Below the pieces are notes generated by a model. It worked only from the letters and a program-made list of their open reading frames with translations. It made no database searches and was not told where the DNA came from. DNA of 64,000 bases from DATKKK01 sp964354625 (lineage in GTDB: Archaea; Thermoproteota; Bathyarchaeia; Bathyarchaeales; Bathycorpusculaceae). Below, piece by piece: positions 32,470 through 41,486 of this stretch. The stretch is taken from positions 18,487 through 82,486 of the forward strand of contig CAYHAK010000002.1 in assembly GCA_964354625.1 (NCBI GenBank), in the 5' to 3' direction. The position numbers and the translations under genes are program-made. Every line of letters begins with the position of its first letter. Positions within the stretch are counted from its first letter, which is position 1.

Positions 32470-33030
32470 CTAGGTGTCGTCTGGTTGAGTCTGTGTCGCC
32501 ACAACAAAATCAGCGTTGAATTCGAATTTCTCGGCGGCATTTACGTTCCTTTTTGGCTTGAAGAATATTCTTTCTGGTACTCCATCATGCAGATAGGCCA
32601 CGTACAACAGGTCTTTTCCCAGACCGTAGCGTTCTAGTTCGACGATCGAGTTTTTGGCTCTATTCAATTTGTCGATCTTGTTCTTCAGTTCTTCAATTGC
32701 CTCAAAGAGTATTTCTGCTTCTCCTAGGGCGTCAGCGCTGAGCATCATGTCCTTGAACTGAACCCATTCCGTCACGGTGTTGACGTTCTTTTCATCTTTT
32801 TTGCCTCCTTTCCTGCTGCCTGATTTCAAGACTTTCTGCAGTTCAGCTGTTTTCTTTGTCCAATCTGAATCTCTGGCGGATTCCGGGTTCCTCAGCAGGC
32901 TTCCAAGCCACTGGCTGTAGTCCTCGAGCAGCACTCTGTACTGGTCTAGTTCCCTTTCCACGTTTTCTCGAATTTCCTTGAGCGAGTAGAATGTTCTGAT
33001 TTCAGTCAGCAATCCATCCACACTTAACAC
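32470..33030 (-). CDS. Coiled-coil unknown protein B of the MoxR/VWA locus
   Basis: A 186-residue protein; residues 1-45 and 100-140 are coiled-coil-like (EIRENVERELDQYRVLLEDY; LFEAIEELKNKIDKLNRAKN), separated by a basic linker (GSRKGGKKDEK). The end has short strands (LYVAYLHDGVPERIFFKPKR). GTG 33030 overlaps the stop of the upstream gene; GTG 33021, right after that TAA, is equally good. It is translationally coupled to the paralogue-type gene upstream, so the two products likely act together. No known domain. Confidence 0.6.
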   Translation of the reverse strand: MLSVDGLLTEIRTFYSLKEIRENVERELDQYRVLLEDYSQWLGSLLRNPESARDSDWTKKTAELQKVLKSGSRKGGKKDEKNVNTVTEWVQFKDMMLSADALGEAEILFEAIEELKNKIDKLNRAKNSIVELERYGLGKDLLYVAYLHDGVPERIFFKPKRNVNAAEKFEFNADFVVATQTQPDDT

Positions 33031-33650
33031 CAGTTGTTTTGTTCCTTGCTGGCCTCAGTTTTGGTTTCGCTATTTTCCATGGCTTTGGCGACTGTTTTCA
33101 GTTCTTTTTTCACCCTCTCAAAGAAATTGGCCCTTGTGCTTACTTTCTTTCTGTACACAGTTATTGCCCTTGCGATTTCAGGCATTACCACCCACAAAAC
33201 AGCCATGACAATCTCTGGCGGATACTCAGCCAAGAACGCGTCGCGCTTCTCCTCTTTTTCGTAGAATAGAACTAGGTGGCCCTCTTCATTCAGGACCACC
33301 TTCTTGACGTTCCTTCGGAACGGCAAGTCTTGCGGGGGGATGTTGAACGATATTCGGAGTTTCTTCAGGACCAATGTAAGGGACATGCAGGCATCAAGGA
33401 CAAGTTTGTTCTCATCCATCAGGAATCTGTTCAGCTGTGTGCTTTCCTCGTCTACGATTCTCAAGAGTTCCTGCAGTTTCTGTTCTGCATCAGCCTTGAG
33501 ACTCTCTATCCCTTTTTCATCAAGCTTTTCTCGGCTTTCATTAGTGAGCTGCGCGGGACAAAAAAACTGTGCGTCTTCTGCTGTCTTGGTTTGGCCTCCG
33601 GGCTTTTGTGCAGGTTCTTTGTTTTCATTCGGTTGCGTGTTTTCTCCCAT
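33024..33650 (-). CDS. Unknown protein C of the MoxR/VWA locus, related to 28341-28880
   Basis: A 208-residue protein from the ATG at 33650, which has GAGGAGAG six bases upstream; the frame is open to 33695. A polar, Lys/Pro-rich first 30 residues, a helical segment (LQELLRIVDEESTQLNRFLM), a strand-rich core (LVLKKLRISFNIPPQDLP, VKKVVLNEEGHLVLFYEKEE), then a helical tail (RARITVYRKK-like region). The core and tail line up with protein A on the far side of the MoxR/VWA genes. Two related proteins bracketing an ATPase/VWA pair suggests they are clients or adaptors. No known domain. Confidence 0.6.
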   Translation of the reverse strand: MGENTQPNENKEPAQKPGGQTKTAEDAQFFCPAQLTNESREKLDEKGIESLKADAEQKLQELLRIVDEESTQLNRFLMDENKLVLDACMSLTLVLKKLRISFNIPPQDLPFRRNVKKVVLNEEGHLVLFYEKEEKRDAFLAEYPPEIVMAVLWVVMPEIARAITVYRKKVSTRANFFERVKKELKTVAKAMENSETKTEASKEQNNWC

Positions 33651-33752
33651 CTTGTCTCTCCTCAATGGTAACCAATAACATTGACTAGCTAGCAAATGGA
33701 TTGGGGGAAGATAATAGGGTTAGTACGTTGTGGATTATGACGCACAGAACAA

Positions 33753-34304
33753 TTATTGGTTATCGTATCGTGGCCTGTGAGGTTTGACTATCAAAAATGC
33801 AAACGTCATATACAGGAGCGCTCCTAGGGCTTGCCTCGGCAGGTCTGGAGCAAACCAGAACCAGCTTGATCCGCCGCTGAAATGCAGTCCAGCCACAAAC
33901 CAGGCAAACACGACATCAATGAAAATCTCAATTACCTTCGCAATCCCTGGCGGCAGCTTCACCAAGTGCGAATCTAGACACAGAACTAGGTAAATCGGCA
34001 GGTTAGCCATGAGAACAAACAGTGTCAAGCCGGCTTGCAGGCTAAGGATATCCATGAAAGCCCTTGCAAACACGTTAGTCTCCTCGAAAGGTGCGCGGCA
34101 GAAAGCAAGCGTTGAGAGATAGTCAAACAGGATGAAGGCGAAGATCAGAGAAGCTCGTCTGAGCCAATGATTATTCTTCAGCAGCAGAACGTTTCTCAGG
34201 CTTATCGCTGAGCCCAGCTTGCCTTCCATTCCTTTCTCCCCTTCCCCACAAACTAATGTCGCCTGTTCCACCTTAAGAACTTTGAATGTGTATTTTCGAT
34301 TCAT
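33753..34304 (-). CDS. Small four-helix membrane protein
   Basis: A 183-residue membrane protein with helices near ASLIFAFILFDYLSTLAF, LTLFVLMANLPIYLVLCL, VIEIFIDVVFAWFVAGL and ALGALLYMTFAFLIV. The pattern F-D-x2-S/T-T-L in the first helix recalls DUF5658-type proteins. The ATG at 34229 (MEGKLGSAISL) has GGGGAG six bases upstream and may be the true start; the longer frame begins at 34304. Divergent from the TrmB-type regulator. Function unknown. Confidence 0.55.
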   Translation of the reverse strand: MNRKYTFKVLKVEQATLVCGEGEKGMEGKLGSAISLRNVLLLKNNHWLRRASLIFAFILFDYLSTLAFCRAPFEETNVFARAFMDILSLQAGLTLFVLMANLPIYLVLCLDSHLVKLPPGIAKVIEIFIDVVFAWFVAGLHFSGGSSWFWFAPDLPRQALGALLYMTFAFLIVKPHRPRYDNQ

Positions 34305-34394
34305 ATTTGGGGTTCAGAAGGATAAAATACACTCTGCGCTGATTCGGATTCTATATTGGAACTGGAACAAGTAGTAAGGCAACGAGGGATCACA

Positions 34395-35267
34395 ATGGAG
34401 TTATCTGTCGAGAAACCTGAAGGCATCACGAAACTGTACGATGAGAACACTGGCTTGTGGAGATTCGTGAGAGTAGACAAGGGTTCATCAAAATCATTGG
34501 AGACTGTGGAAAAGGCCCTCAATAGGCTTGGTTTATCCAAGAACGAGGTAAGAGTCTATCTATACCTCGCGAGAACCGGCGAACACAAGGCAAGCGAAAT
34601 CTCTGAAGCCCTATCGCTTCACAGAACCGAAACCTACCGAATTCTGCGTGACTTAGAGAAAAAAGGTCTGATCTCGTCCGTCTTTGAGAAGCCTTTGAAA
34701 TTCATCGCTATGCCTTTCGAAAAGACGCTGGACTTACTCATCGAAACCAAGAAGATGAGAATTACCCTCTTAGAGAAACGGAAGGAGAGCTTGGTTGACA
34801 TATGGCTTTCTCTGCCGAGAACTGAGGTTGAGCATGAAAGGAAAGAGGTCTTTCAGATACTGGAAGGCGAAGAGCAAATCAGCCTAAAAGCGGATGAGCT
34901 GCTTGGCACGGCTACCACCGACGTTCTTGCCTTCACATCCGAACAAGACATCACCAACTTCTACCACTCAGGCCTATTCGACAAACTCGAAAAACTATCA
35001 AAGAAAAACGTAAACGTCCAGCTGCTAACGAACTACTCGCCGAAGAGTTGCTTCTTCATCGAAAAACTGAAACTGGAGAAAGCCAAATACTCGGTTTCAT
35101 GCGTCGAAGGAATGCCGACATTCATACTGACAGACAATGAGCAATTGCTCCTGCTGATCAGAAAGAACAATGGGAGAAAGAAAGTAGCCGCCCTGTGGAC
35201 AAACTACGACGCATTTGCAAAGGCAATGAAAACGCTCTTTCTCGGGTTGTGGAACAACAACAGCTAA
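34395..35267 (+). CDS. TrmB-family transcriptional regulator
   Basis: A 290-residue protein. Residues 35-110 are a winged helix of the TrmB type (LNRLGLSKNEVRVYLYLART, then LHRTETYRILRDLEKKGLIS). A coiled-coil linker follows (TKKMRITLLEKRKESLVDIW) and a C-terminal domain with ATTDVLAFTSEQD like the sugar-binding or PLD-like half of such regulators. ATG 34395 is favoured; TTG 34356 also opens the frame. TrmB proteins in archaea sense sugars. It ends four bases over the stop of the convergent flippase gene, hinting at control of the polysaccharide island. Confidence 0.78.
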   Translation: MELSVEKPEGITKLYDENTGLWRFVRVDKGSSKSLETVEKALNRLGLSKNEVRVYLYLARTGEHKASEISEALSLHRTETYRILRDLEKKGLISSVFEKPLKFIAMPFEKTLDLLIETKKMRITLLEKRKESLVDIWLSLPRTEVEHERKEVFQILEGEEQISLKADELLGTATTDVLAFTSEQDITNFYHSGLFDKLEKLSKKNVNVQLLTNYSPKSCFFIEKLKLEKAKYSVSCVEGMPTFILTDNEQLLLLIRKNNGRKKVAALWTNYDAFAKAMKTLFLGLWNNNS

Positions 35268-36760
35268 CCTTTCTTCCTAGACTTGACCTCTATCTCTTGT
35301 ACGATGCTGACAGCCAACACTCGCGCTTCTTTGTCAATTGCCAGAAGCAGTGCCAGGTAAATGCCAGCTCCTAAGGCTGCCGTAACCAAGGTCCAGAGTA
35401 TTCTTGTCTGGTGCGGGAGCAGATACAACGTAGCTGCCATAACGGTTGAGGCGAAAACATACTTTCCTACGCTTCTCCATGGAACGACCACCTTGACTGA
35501 TTTCCGCATAATGGTATACAAGACAAGGAACATGGTGATCCGTGCTGTCATGTTGATGGCTGCCACGTAGACTGCAGCTTGCACAAGTTGACCAGGCGCG
35601 AAGGTTGTCAGAACGTAGAGTGTCGTTGGCAGAGTGATTGCGGCGTGGACGTAGGGTAACGTGAAAACTTTGAAGATGCTGCTTTTCGCGAGTTGCTTGA
35701 AGGGTATTCTAGCCTCCTCGTCTAGCCTTTCAACTCCAAACAGGACGTTCGTGTAGAACTGCGATATCGTAACTACAAAGGCATCGATGGCCAATAGGAG
35801 CAGTATCGGCGCTGCAGCGGCGTAGGGTTCGTTTAGGATTATGAGAAACGAATCTGGGATGGCCATCGCACCTGCTGTCATGGGGATAGCGAACATCAAA
35901 ACCATCTTCAACGAGGTCGCAATGTCTGTTGTTTTTCCTTCAGCCAGCAGCTTGGGATAAAGCGCGAATGACAGAAACGACGAGTAGGCGATTATGTTTG
36001 CTATTGTGGCTGCTGCCTGGTAGTTGCCTCTGGCCGCCGCGGTGCCGTAGCTCAACAGCAGAATAAACACGAAGGCCGCTATCTGGTTGCCTACTGCTTG
36101 GTAGATGTTTGCCACCGAGCCTCGTAGCCACTCCCTCACGTAGCCCCACTGAATTCTCTGCTTGAATTCGCCTGAAAGTATCTTCATGTAATAGAAGGCC
36201 TGTATTACCATGGCCGTCATGAGGCTTATCATGGCCCCCAACAGTGGCTGCTGAAGCACGACGATCAACACGTACGCCAGTGAAACCTTACTCGCCTCTT
36301 CTATGAGCAGGCCGTATCCCACTGTCTGAGGTTTCAGCGCACGCAGGCTTCCTTCTAACGCGGTGATAACGTGGATGTTGGTGATCTGTATCGCCCCCAC
36401 AAGGTATATGATGAGGTACGCGCTTGTTCGCCAGAATGCGGTTATCACAAATGCGAGTGGAAGGTAACAGGCCGTCGAGACAGCGGCTATCGCGAGATTC
36501 GCCACCAACCCGGTTTTCGTCGCTCCTTCTTTCCCGTGAGCCACGAAGCGCGTAGTCCAAAACGGGATCGAGGTGGCCAGTATCGCGAAATAGGTGATCA
36601 GATCGAATATGTTGGCCCAAACACCGTAATCAGAGGAGGTCGTGTTCCTCGTTATGAGTAACGTGAACGCCATGCCCGTGGCTACGCTGATCAGCTTTGC
36701 CCCAAATATGATAAAGCCGGAATAGTGAACTCTAACGTCGTTTTCAGTCACGTTTTCCAC
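35264..36760 (-). CDS. Polysaccharide flippase (MATE/MVF superfamily, Wzx-like)
   Basis: A 498-residue, about 13-helix membrane protein of the oligosaccharide flippase group: FGAKLISVATGMAFTLLITR (first helix with the conserved N-terminal pattern), SDYGVWANIFDLITYF, and the paired helix bundles. It would flip lipid-linked oligosaccharide across the membrane. ATG start at 36760. It marks the left edge of the polysaccharide island and is divergent from a broken glycosyltransferase gene 80 bases away. Confidence 0.85.
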   Translation of the reverse strand: MENVTENDVRVHYSGFIIFGAKLISVATGMAFTLLITRNTTSSDYGVWANIFDLITYFAILATSIPFWTTRFVAHGKEGATKTGLVANLAIAAVSTACYLPLAFVITAFWRTSAYLIIYLVGAIQITNIHVITALEGSLRALKPQTVGYGLLIEEASKVSLAYVLIVVLQQPLLGAMISLMTAMVIQAFYYMKILSGEFKQRIQWGYVREWLRGSVANIYQAVGNQIAAFVFILLLSYGTAAARGNYQAAATIANIIAYSSFLSFALYPKLLAEGKTTDIATSLKMVLMFAIPMTAGAMAIPDSFLIILNEPYAAAAPILLLLAIDAFVVTISQFYTNVLFGVERLDEEARIPFKQLAKSSIFKVFTLPYVHAAITLPTTLYVLTTFAPGQLVQAAVYVAAINMTARITMFLVLYTIMRKSVKVVVPWRSVGKYVFASTVMAATLYLLPHQTRILWTLVTAALGAGIYLALLLAIDKEARVLAVSIVQEIEVKSRKKG

Positions 36761-36842
36761 ATTTCAGCCTGTTTAAACTCAATATGGAGCTTTTATGTCT
36801 GAGCGGTTTTTTATATAGTTGCTGGCCGAGAGGTGTGACTAT

Positions 36843-37538
36843 TTGAAGTCGTAATGGTGAACGACTGTGCTTTGTTGGAGAAACACTCATCAAGTACTTC
36901 CCATCAGAGATCAGAGCACTTCACTTGAAACGCTCGAGAGGCCGTGGGACAAAACCTTCAAACTTGCCTACAATATTCTCCGTTCTGATGGTGATATCTT
37001 TCACGCCCATTACTTGCTTCAGGATTGCTATCTTGCTTCAAGGTTCGGAAAGCGTCCGTTGGTTGGTCATGCCCATGGAAGTGACTTGAGGGTTTCGCTC
37101 AAGCATACTTTCTGGGGCGAATCATACGTCATAGTCTAGAGCATTCCGACAGGATTTTCGTGAGTACACCAGAAATTCTGCCCCAAGCAAAGATTTTCAG
37201 GGAAGACCCGGAGTATTTGCCCAATCCAGTGGATTTCGAGATCTTCTCCCCAAGACCACTTGCAGAACATAGGAGAAAGAAGAGGATTCTGATTGCAAGT
37301 GATTCCAATTGGAGTGTGAAAGGTACAGACATCGCGGTCAGAGCCCTCAGCAAAATCAAGGATGAGGTTGAAGTTAGCATAATCAGATACGGAGTTGATT
37401 TTGACAAAACCCTCAGTTTGGCTTCTTCACTTGGTCTGAATCTGAACGTTTTGCCCAAAGTCGCCCATGATAGACTAAACGCCTACTATTGGGATTCGGA
37501 CGCAGTCATTGACCAATTCGTTTTTGGAGCGCGCGCGC
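36843..37538 (+). pseudogene. GT4 glycosyltransferase, frameshifted and cut at a GC tract
   Basis: Read across frames, the sequence gives a coherent glycosyltransferase: VMVNDCA, FVGETLIKYFPSEIRALHLK, DKTFKLAYNILRSDGDIFHA, HYLLQDCYLASRFGKRPLVG, HAHGSDLRVSLKHTFWG, RIIRHSLEHSDRIFVSTPE, YLPNPVDFEIFSPRPL and ILIASDSNWSVKGTDIAVRA. At least three frame changes (near 36862, 36940 and 37115) break it. It ends at DSDAVIDQFVFG, where the E-x7-E donor site should follow; instead the GC tract 37529-37538 begins. So the last quarter of the gene is gone. Confidence 0.8.
37529..37538. repeat. GC tract joining two truncated genes
   Basis: GCGCGCGCGC. To the left a + strand glycosyltransferase stops mid-domain; to the right a - strand deacetylase-like gene is cut mid-domain. 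Both homologies reach the tract with no spacer. Confidence 0.85.
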
Positions 37539-37825
37539 CACCTTATGCTTCGAATTGTCTAACGTTCCGATGAGTTCCTTATCTGGAATTGTCCTAGGCG
37601 TGAAGAACCAGTCTGCCTTACCTTTCTCGTTGATTCATTGAACATTTTGGCAACTATCTTGGAGTTCTTGAGATAATCACCGTCCACATGAAGCCCTAAG
37701 GCTGTGTAAAAGAAGCTCCTTATTCTTGAAGGATAAGGGTAGTCAACATCTATCCTTATTTTAATCAAACGGGTTTCCACGTACGCTCTTAAAAGACAAT
37801 AATCTTGTTTATATAGAATATTCAT
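37539..37825 (-). pseudogene. Polysaccharide deacetylase-like gene, truncated
   Basis: The N-terminal part reads IKIRIDVDYPYPSRIRSFFY, LKNSKIVAKMFNESTRKVR, and after a frame change near 37615, DWFFTPRTIPDKELIGTLDN and SKHKV, which is the start of a polysaccharide-deacetylase-type (NodB-like) fold as I know it from archaeal relatives (W-F-F-T-P-x-T-I-P-D). The next conserved block (A-L-H-G) is missing because the GC tract begins there. Both a frameshift and a truncation are present. Confidence 0.65.
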
Positions 37826-37941
37826 CCCTTTCCCCTATGATTCTGGTGTCTATTGATGCTCATGCCGTTTTCCGCACAACACTCACCGCTCTTTCACAGT
37901 GGACCAGCAAGTTTTCAACTTCTTAAATACATGCTAGCACC

Positions 37942-38763
37942 ATGTTAATTTGGAAAGGAGTAGCGGTTCACTTGCGTTGTGGAGCTGTAGTTGTTGCACG
38001 CAGCGAGGAGAAAAGAATTGAAGCTTGCCTCAAAAGCCTGAGAAGTCAAACCTTTAGGCCTTTCATTGTGGTGGTTGATGATGGTAGTCGAGACGCAACC
38101 AGTACAGTCGCCTCCAGGTTCGCGGATTCTGTCATCAACTTACGAGGTCATAGAGAAAGCTGGGTAGGACTTCCAAAGCTTGCGACAGTTTTCAATTCCG
38201 GATTTGATGTGCTTAAGAACAAGGGCGTTGACTATGTTCTGATCAGCGGAGCTGACAGTGTCTATCCTGTGAATTATGTTGAGGAAATCATCAAAAGAAT
38301 GGAGAAAGAAGGTTCGGTCTTGGCATCTGGGATAGCTGAGGGCGAAGTATCTCGTTCTCTTTCTCCTCGAGGCTCAGGTCGAGCAGTAGACGCAAAGTGG
38401 TTCGCTACTGTGGGTTTCAAGTATCCTGAAAACTATGGTTTTGAGGTCTACCTCGTGTACAGAGCACTTTCGGAGGGCAGAAAAGTCACGGTTTTTCCTG
38501 ATCTGAGGTTTAAGCTTTCGAGGGGAACAGGTCTCTCTGCGAACAAGTCTTATCTTTGGGGTAAAGGAATGAGAGTTCTCTACTATTGGTGGTTGTACGC
38601 TCTTGGACGGTGCATTGTCGCCGGTATCAAGAATCCAGCTAGCGGTATTGCAATGCTGAGGGGGTACGTGTCGAAAAGTTCAAAATGCTACGAAGACCTT
38701 AGGGGATTTACGCGAACATTTCAAAAGTCAATGTTCGCTAAGAGAGTAAGAGAGGTCTTGTGA
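37942..38763 (+). CDS. GT2 glycosyltransferase
   Basis: A 273-residue GT-A family 2 enzyme: AVVVARSEEKRIEACLKSL (start of the fold), FIVVVDDGSRDATSTVA (nucleotide-binding Asp), and LISGADSVYPVNYVEEI in place of the D-x-D motif (A-D-S). The C-terminal half is basic and may touch the membrane (LYYWWLYALGRCIVAGI). ATG 37942 opens the frame; TTG 37972 has AAAGGAG upstream and begins at the conserved fold, so it may be the true start. Sugar and acceptor unknown. Confidence 0.8.
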   Translation: MLIWKGVAVHLRCGAVVVARSEEKRIEACLKSLRSQTFRPFIVVVDDGSRDATSTVASRFADSVINLRGHRESWVGLPKLATVFNSGFDVLKNKGVDYVLISGADSVYPVNYVEEIIKRMEKEGSVLASGIAEGEVSRSLSPRGSGRAVDAKWFATVGFKYPENYGFEVYLVYRALSEGRKVTVFPDLRFKLSRGTGLSANKSYLWGKGMRVLYYWWLYALGRCIVAGIKNPASGIAMLRGYVSKSSKCYEDLRGFTRTFQKSMFAKRVREVL

Positions 38764-38804
38764 CTTTTGATTTGGAACAAGCATTGCGATAGCCGTGACT
38801 CGTA

Positions 38805-39554
38805 CTAGCTCGACAGAACCTTTCTCAACTCGTCTTTATCGGGGTAGGTTATCAGAACCGCTCTATGCTTTCCATGAAACACGAAGAAACTCCCTGCAGC
38901 TACCGCTGAAGCTCCGCCTGTCTTGACAGCTTCTCTAAAGTCCTCCAGTTTTCCTGCTCCGCCGAGTGCAATCACTGGGATTCTCACTGATTGAGTAATC
39001 TTCTTTATGATGTCGATGTCATAGCCGTCAAATGTGCCGTCCTTATCCACCGAGTTCAGCAATATTTCACCCGCGCCTTTTCTTTCCATCAAGACGGCGA
39101 ATTCTACGGGGTCAAGTTTCGTTGTTATATAAGTGCGGTGATCAAACACCCAGTATTTGCCAGACGCGTCCTTCTTGACGTCGATTGAAGCAACGACGCT
39201 TTGGCTGCCGAAACTGTTTGCAGCCTCTGCGATAAAGTCTGGGTTTTCGATAGCATACGAGTTGACAGAGATTTTTTCAACGCCCAACTTGAAGAGTCTG
39301 GACATGTCTTCTAGATTTCTTACGCCGCCGCCGTATCCGAAAGGCATGAAAGCTTCTCGACTCATTCTTGAGACAAGTTCGAAATCCGGTCTCTTCTTTT
39401 TTTTCGTAGCTTGAATGTCGATAAACAGCAGTTCATCCACTTCTTTGTCGTTGAAGATTTTCACGGCGTTAATGGGGTCTCCGACATAAGCTGGATCTTT
39501 GAACTTGATTGTCTTTACCAAACCTTCATTCTTGAGCAGGAGAGCGGGGATCAC
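38805..39554 (-). CDS. HisF-like cyclase subunit of an amidino-sugar pathway
   Basis: A 249-residue TIM barrel of the HisF family. The first strand reads IPALLLKNEGLVKT where histidine HisF has a catalytic Asp (CLDV), a change seen in paralogues that work in surface-sugar synthesis. PFGYGGGVRN and VIALGGAGKLEDF are the phosphate-binding loops. It is nine bases downstream of a HisH-like gene and with it and the WbpG-like amidotransferase forms the trio known to turn an N-acetylated sugar into an acetamidino sugar. No other his genes are near. Confidence 0.82.
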   Translation of the reverse strand: MIPALLLKNEGLVKTIKFKDPAYVGDPINAVKIFNDKEVDELLFIDIQATKKKKRPDFELVSRMSREAFMPFGYGGGVRNLEDMSRLFKLGVEKISVNSYAIENPDFIAEAANSFGSQSVVASIDVKKDASGKYWVFDHRTYITTKLDPVEFAVLMERKGAGEILLNSVDKDGTFDGYDIDIIKKITQSVRIPVIALGGAGKLEDFREAVKTGGASAVAAGSFFVFHGKHRAVLITYPDKDELRKVLSS

Positions 39555-39562
39555 TCTTAGCC

Positions 39563-40186
39563 TTAGCGTTGATGGACCAACTCCACGAAATTTCTCATCA
39601 ACTTCAAGCCGTACTTGTGACTCTTTTCAGGGTGAAACTGCGTTCCAAAGATATTTTCTTTCTGCAGAGAAGAGACGAAATCATACCCGTAGTTTGTGGT
39701 TGACAGGACATCTTGGATATTGTTGCATGCCACGTGATAGGAATGGACAAAGTAGAACACGGGGTCTGGGTACACGTTATAGAAAAGCGGGCTCTCTTTC
39801 CTCATGACTATGCTGTTCCATCCCATGTGAGGGATTCTTAGGTTGCTACTGATGTCAAATCTGAATCGCACAGTAGAGGCGTCTACTAACCCCAAGCCAG
39901 GCAACACACCTTCTTCACTCTTCTCGGTGAGTAATTGCATGCCCAGGCATATGCCGAGAATAGGAGTTTTTTCTTCAATCACCTTTCTCTTGAGTATGTC
40001 GATAAAACCTAGTCTTGCCAAGTTTTGCATGCCCGCGTCAAAGGCGCCAACTCCTGGCAGAATGAGTTTCTCAGCCTTTTCAATCTTTTCTAGTTCAGAC
40101 GAAAGTGCAACCTCGCCGCCAGCCTTCCTGATCATGTTTACTATGGATCCTGTGTTGCCCGTATTGTAGTCAATGACGACAATCAT
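39563..40186 (-). CDS. HisH-like glutamine amidotransferase of an amidino-sugar pathway
   Basis: A 207-residue class I glutaminase from the ATG at 40186 (MIVVIDYNTGNTGSI). The triad is visible: Cys in ILGICLGMQLL, and His and Glu in GTQFHPEKSHKYG. It would supply ammonia to the HisF-like partner. The frame is open to 40210, overlapping the WbpG-like gene by four bases, so translation is coupled in either case. Confidence 0.85.
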   Translation of the reverse strand: MIVVIDYNTGNTGSIVNMIRKAGGEVALSSELEKIEKAEKLILPGVGAFDAGMQNLARLGFIDILKRKVIEEKTPILGICLGMQLLTEKSEEGVLPGLGLVDASTVRFRFDISSNLRIPHMGWNSIVMRKESPLFYNVYPDPVFYFVHSYHVACNNIQDVLSTTNYGYDFVSSLQKENIFGTQFHPEKSHKYGLKLMRNFVELVHQR

Positions 40187-40206
40187 ATGACTCACCGAAA
40201 TTGAAT

Positions 40207-41334
40207 TCAAGAGCCGCGAAGACGCTTAGCAAATCGATAGACGGTTCTGCCAGTCTTATAGTACCAGGTTTTCTTATAGTTCGGGTAATCCCAATAGGTC
40301 TTAGGCGGGGACTTCATTATAGATTCGAATTCTTCTTTGGTGAGGCCGAATTTGTTGATGACGTAGTCCATATGCTCCTTCAGCTCTTGCTTGGGGTAGA
40401 GTTCCTTTTTCATCTCTTCTAGCGCTTGATCTCTTGTTATCTGTCCCGAGCAGATCAAACTGGATAGGTGAGATCTTCTCTTGTCGAATCCGAATTTCGT
40501 GGGTAAGATGTATGCTTGGAAGAACTTGGTGTAAACTGATTCATGATGTTTGTCGCCGTAGTCTTTCCAATAGATTTCTTTCTGCAGAGTCCTTTTTGCC
40601 TCTTTTTTGTTGTAGTCTATGTAGTCCAACAGTTGGATCACTTTCACGCCATTGAGGATTTTCCATCTCACCAAGTCAAATATGCTGTAATGAGGGAATG
40701 TTTTCAACTCTTTCGAACCAAATTGCCTTTGGATGCTTTCGATGTATTTCCAGTCTGCATGACCTTGGGACCACGCGTTGACTCCGATCGATTCAGTGGC
40801 GACGTTTGTTCCTATTAGAATGTACTTCACTCCTTCTTTCAAGGCTCTTTGAAGCAGGATCGCTGTGATTGCGTGATCTGATGGTATTTCAGAATCGGGG
40901 GTGCTGGATTTCAGGAAAGACAACTGCAGGTCCTTGAATTCTTCCCAGTCAATTACGTGTGTGAAAAGGTCGATCTTGAGTATCCTGCAAATGTTCTCTA
41001 TGTTTTTGACAGCTAATTCGGAATTCCATCCGTTATCCAGATGAATGGCTAGAGGTCTAAGTCCCAGTTTCTTAACAGTAGATGCGACAAAGGAGCTGTC
41101 TACCCCGCCGCTGACGCCGATTATACAATCATACTTCTTGCCCTTGCCTTTTTCCTTAATTTCTTCAACAAGTGCTGCAAGTCTCTTTGCCCTTTCTTGT
41201 TCAGAAGGCAGAGATCGCAACTTCTCTAGCGCATGTGTACAGTGATTACAGTATCCATGTTTGTCAAACACAATGTCTGGGTCTGTTGTGTCCATTATGC
41301 ATCTCGTGCAAATCTGACAATCCTTAAGTGTCAT
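40207..41334 (-). CDS. N-acetyl sugar amidotransferase (WbpG/PseA-like)
   Basis: A 375-residue PP-loop enzyme: CQICTRCIMDTTDPDIVFD and YCNHC form an N-terminal four-Cys zinc site, IIGVSGGVDSSFVASTV is the ATP pyrophosphatase loop, and TNVATESIGVNAWSQGHADW is the family's own signature. It adenylates the acetamido oxygen so that ammonia from the HisH/HisF-like pair can form an acetamidino group. Relatives act in pseudomonad O-antigen and in legionaminic or pseudaminic acid variants. The sugar here is unknown. Confidence 0.88.
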   Translation of the reverse strand: MTLKDCQICTRCIMDTTDPDIVFDKHGYCNHCTHALEKLRSLPSEQERAKRLAALVEEIKEKGKGKKYDCIIGVSGGVDSSFVASTVKKLGLRPLAIHLDNGWNSELAVKNIENICRILKIDLFTHVIDWEEFKDLQLSFLKSSTPDSEIPSDHAITAILLQRALKEGVKYILIGTNVATESIGVNAWSQGHADWKYIESIQRQFGSKELKTFPHYSIFDLVRWKILNGVKVIQLLDYIDYNKKEAKRTLQKEIYWKDYGDKHHESVYTKFFQAYILPTKFGFDKRRSHLSSLICSGQITRDQALEEMKKELYPKQELKEHMDYVINKFGLTKEEFESIMKSPPKTYWDYPNYKKTWYYKTGRTVYRFAKRLRGS

Positions 41335-41486
41335 TGTTCAGCCTTTTCTCACGTATTTTCAAGGAAATGACTTAGACTGTCTATATTTAAACATATTTAA
41401 GTTGGCGTATGAACTCGGCTACTCGTCAATAAAAGGAGTTCGCCAAAGAACTATGGCAGCTTCAATCGCTCGGCGCGCGCGTGAAG
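41335..41486. other. Short gap in the polysaccharide island
   Basis: Holds the probable promoter of the WbpG-like gene (TTTAAACATATTTAAG near 41386-41401) and a GC tract at 41473. Confidence 0.4.
41473..41481. repeat. Alternating GC tract
   Basis: GCGCGCGCG just after the stop of the RmlD-like gene, within a loose inverted repeat (CTTCA ... TGAAG). Confidence 0.8.

Noticed and set aside
28341..33650. Gas-vesicle cluster
   Set aside because: The MoxR ATPase could suggest GvpN, but no GvpA or other Gvp protein is present and the VWA partner fits NorD/CbbO.
38805..41334. Histidine biosynthesis operon
   Set aside because: HisF lacks its first catalytic Asp, and the pair is coupled to a WbpG-like sugar amidotransferase.
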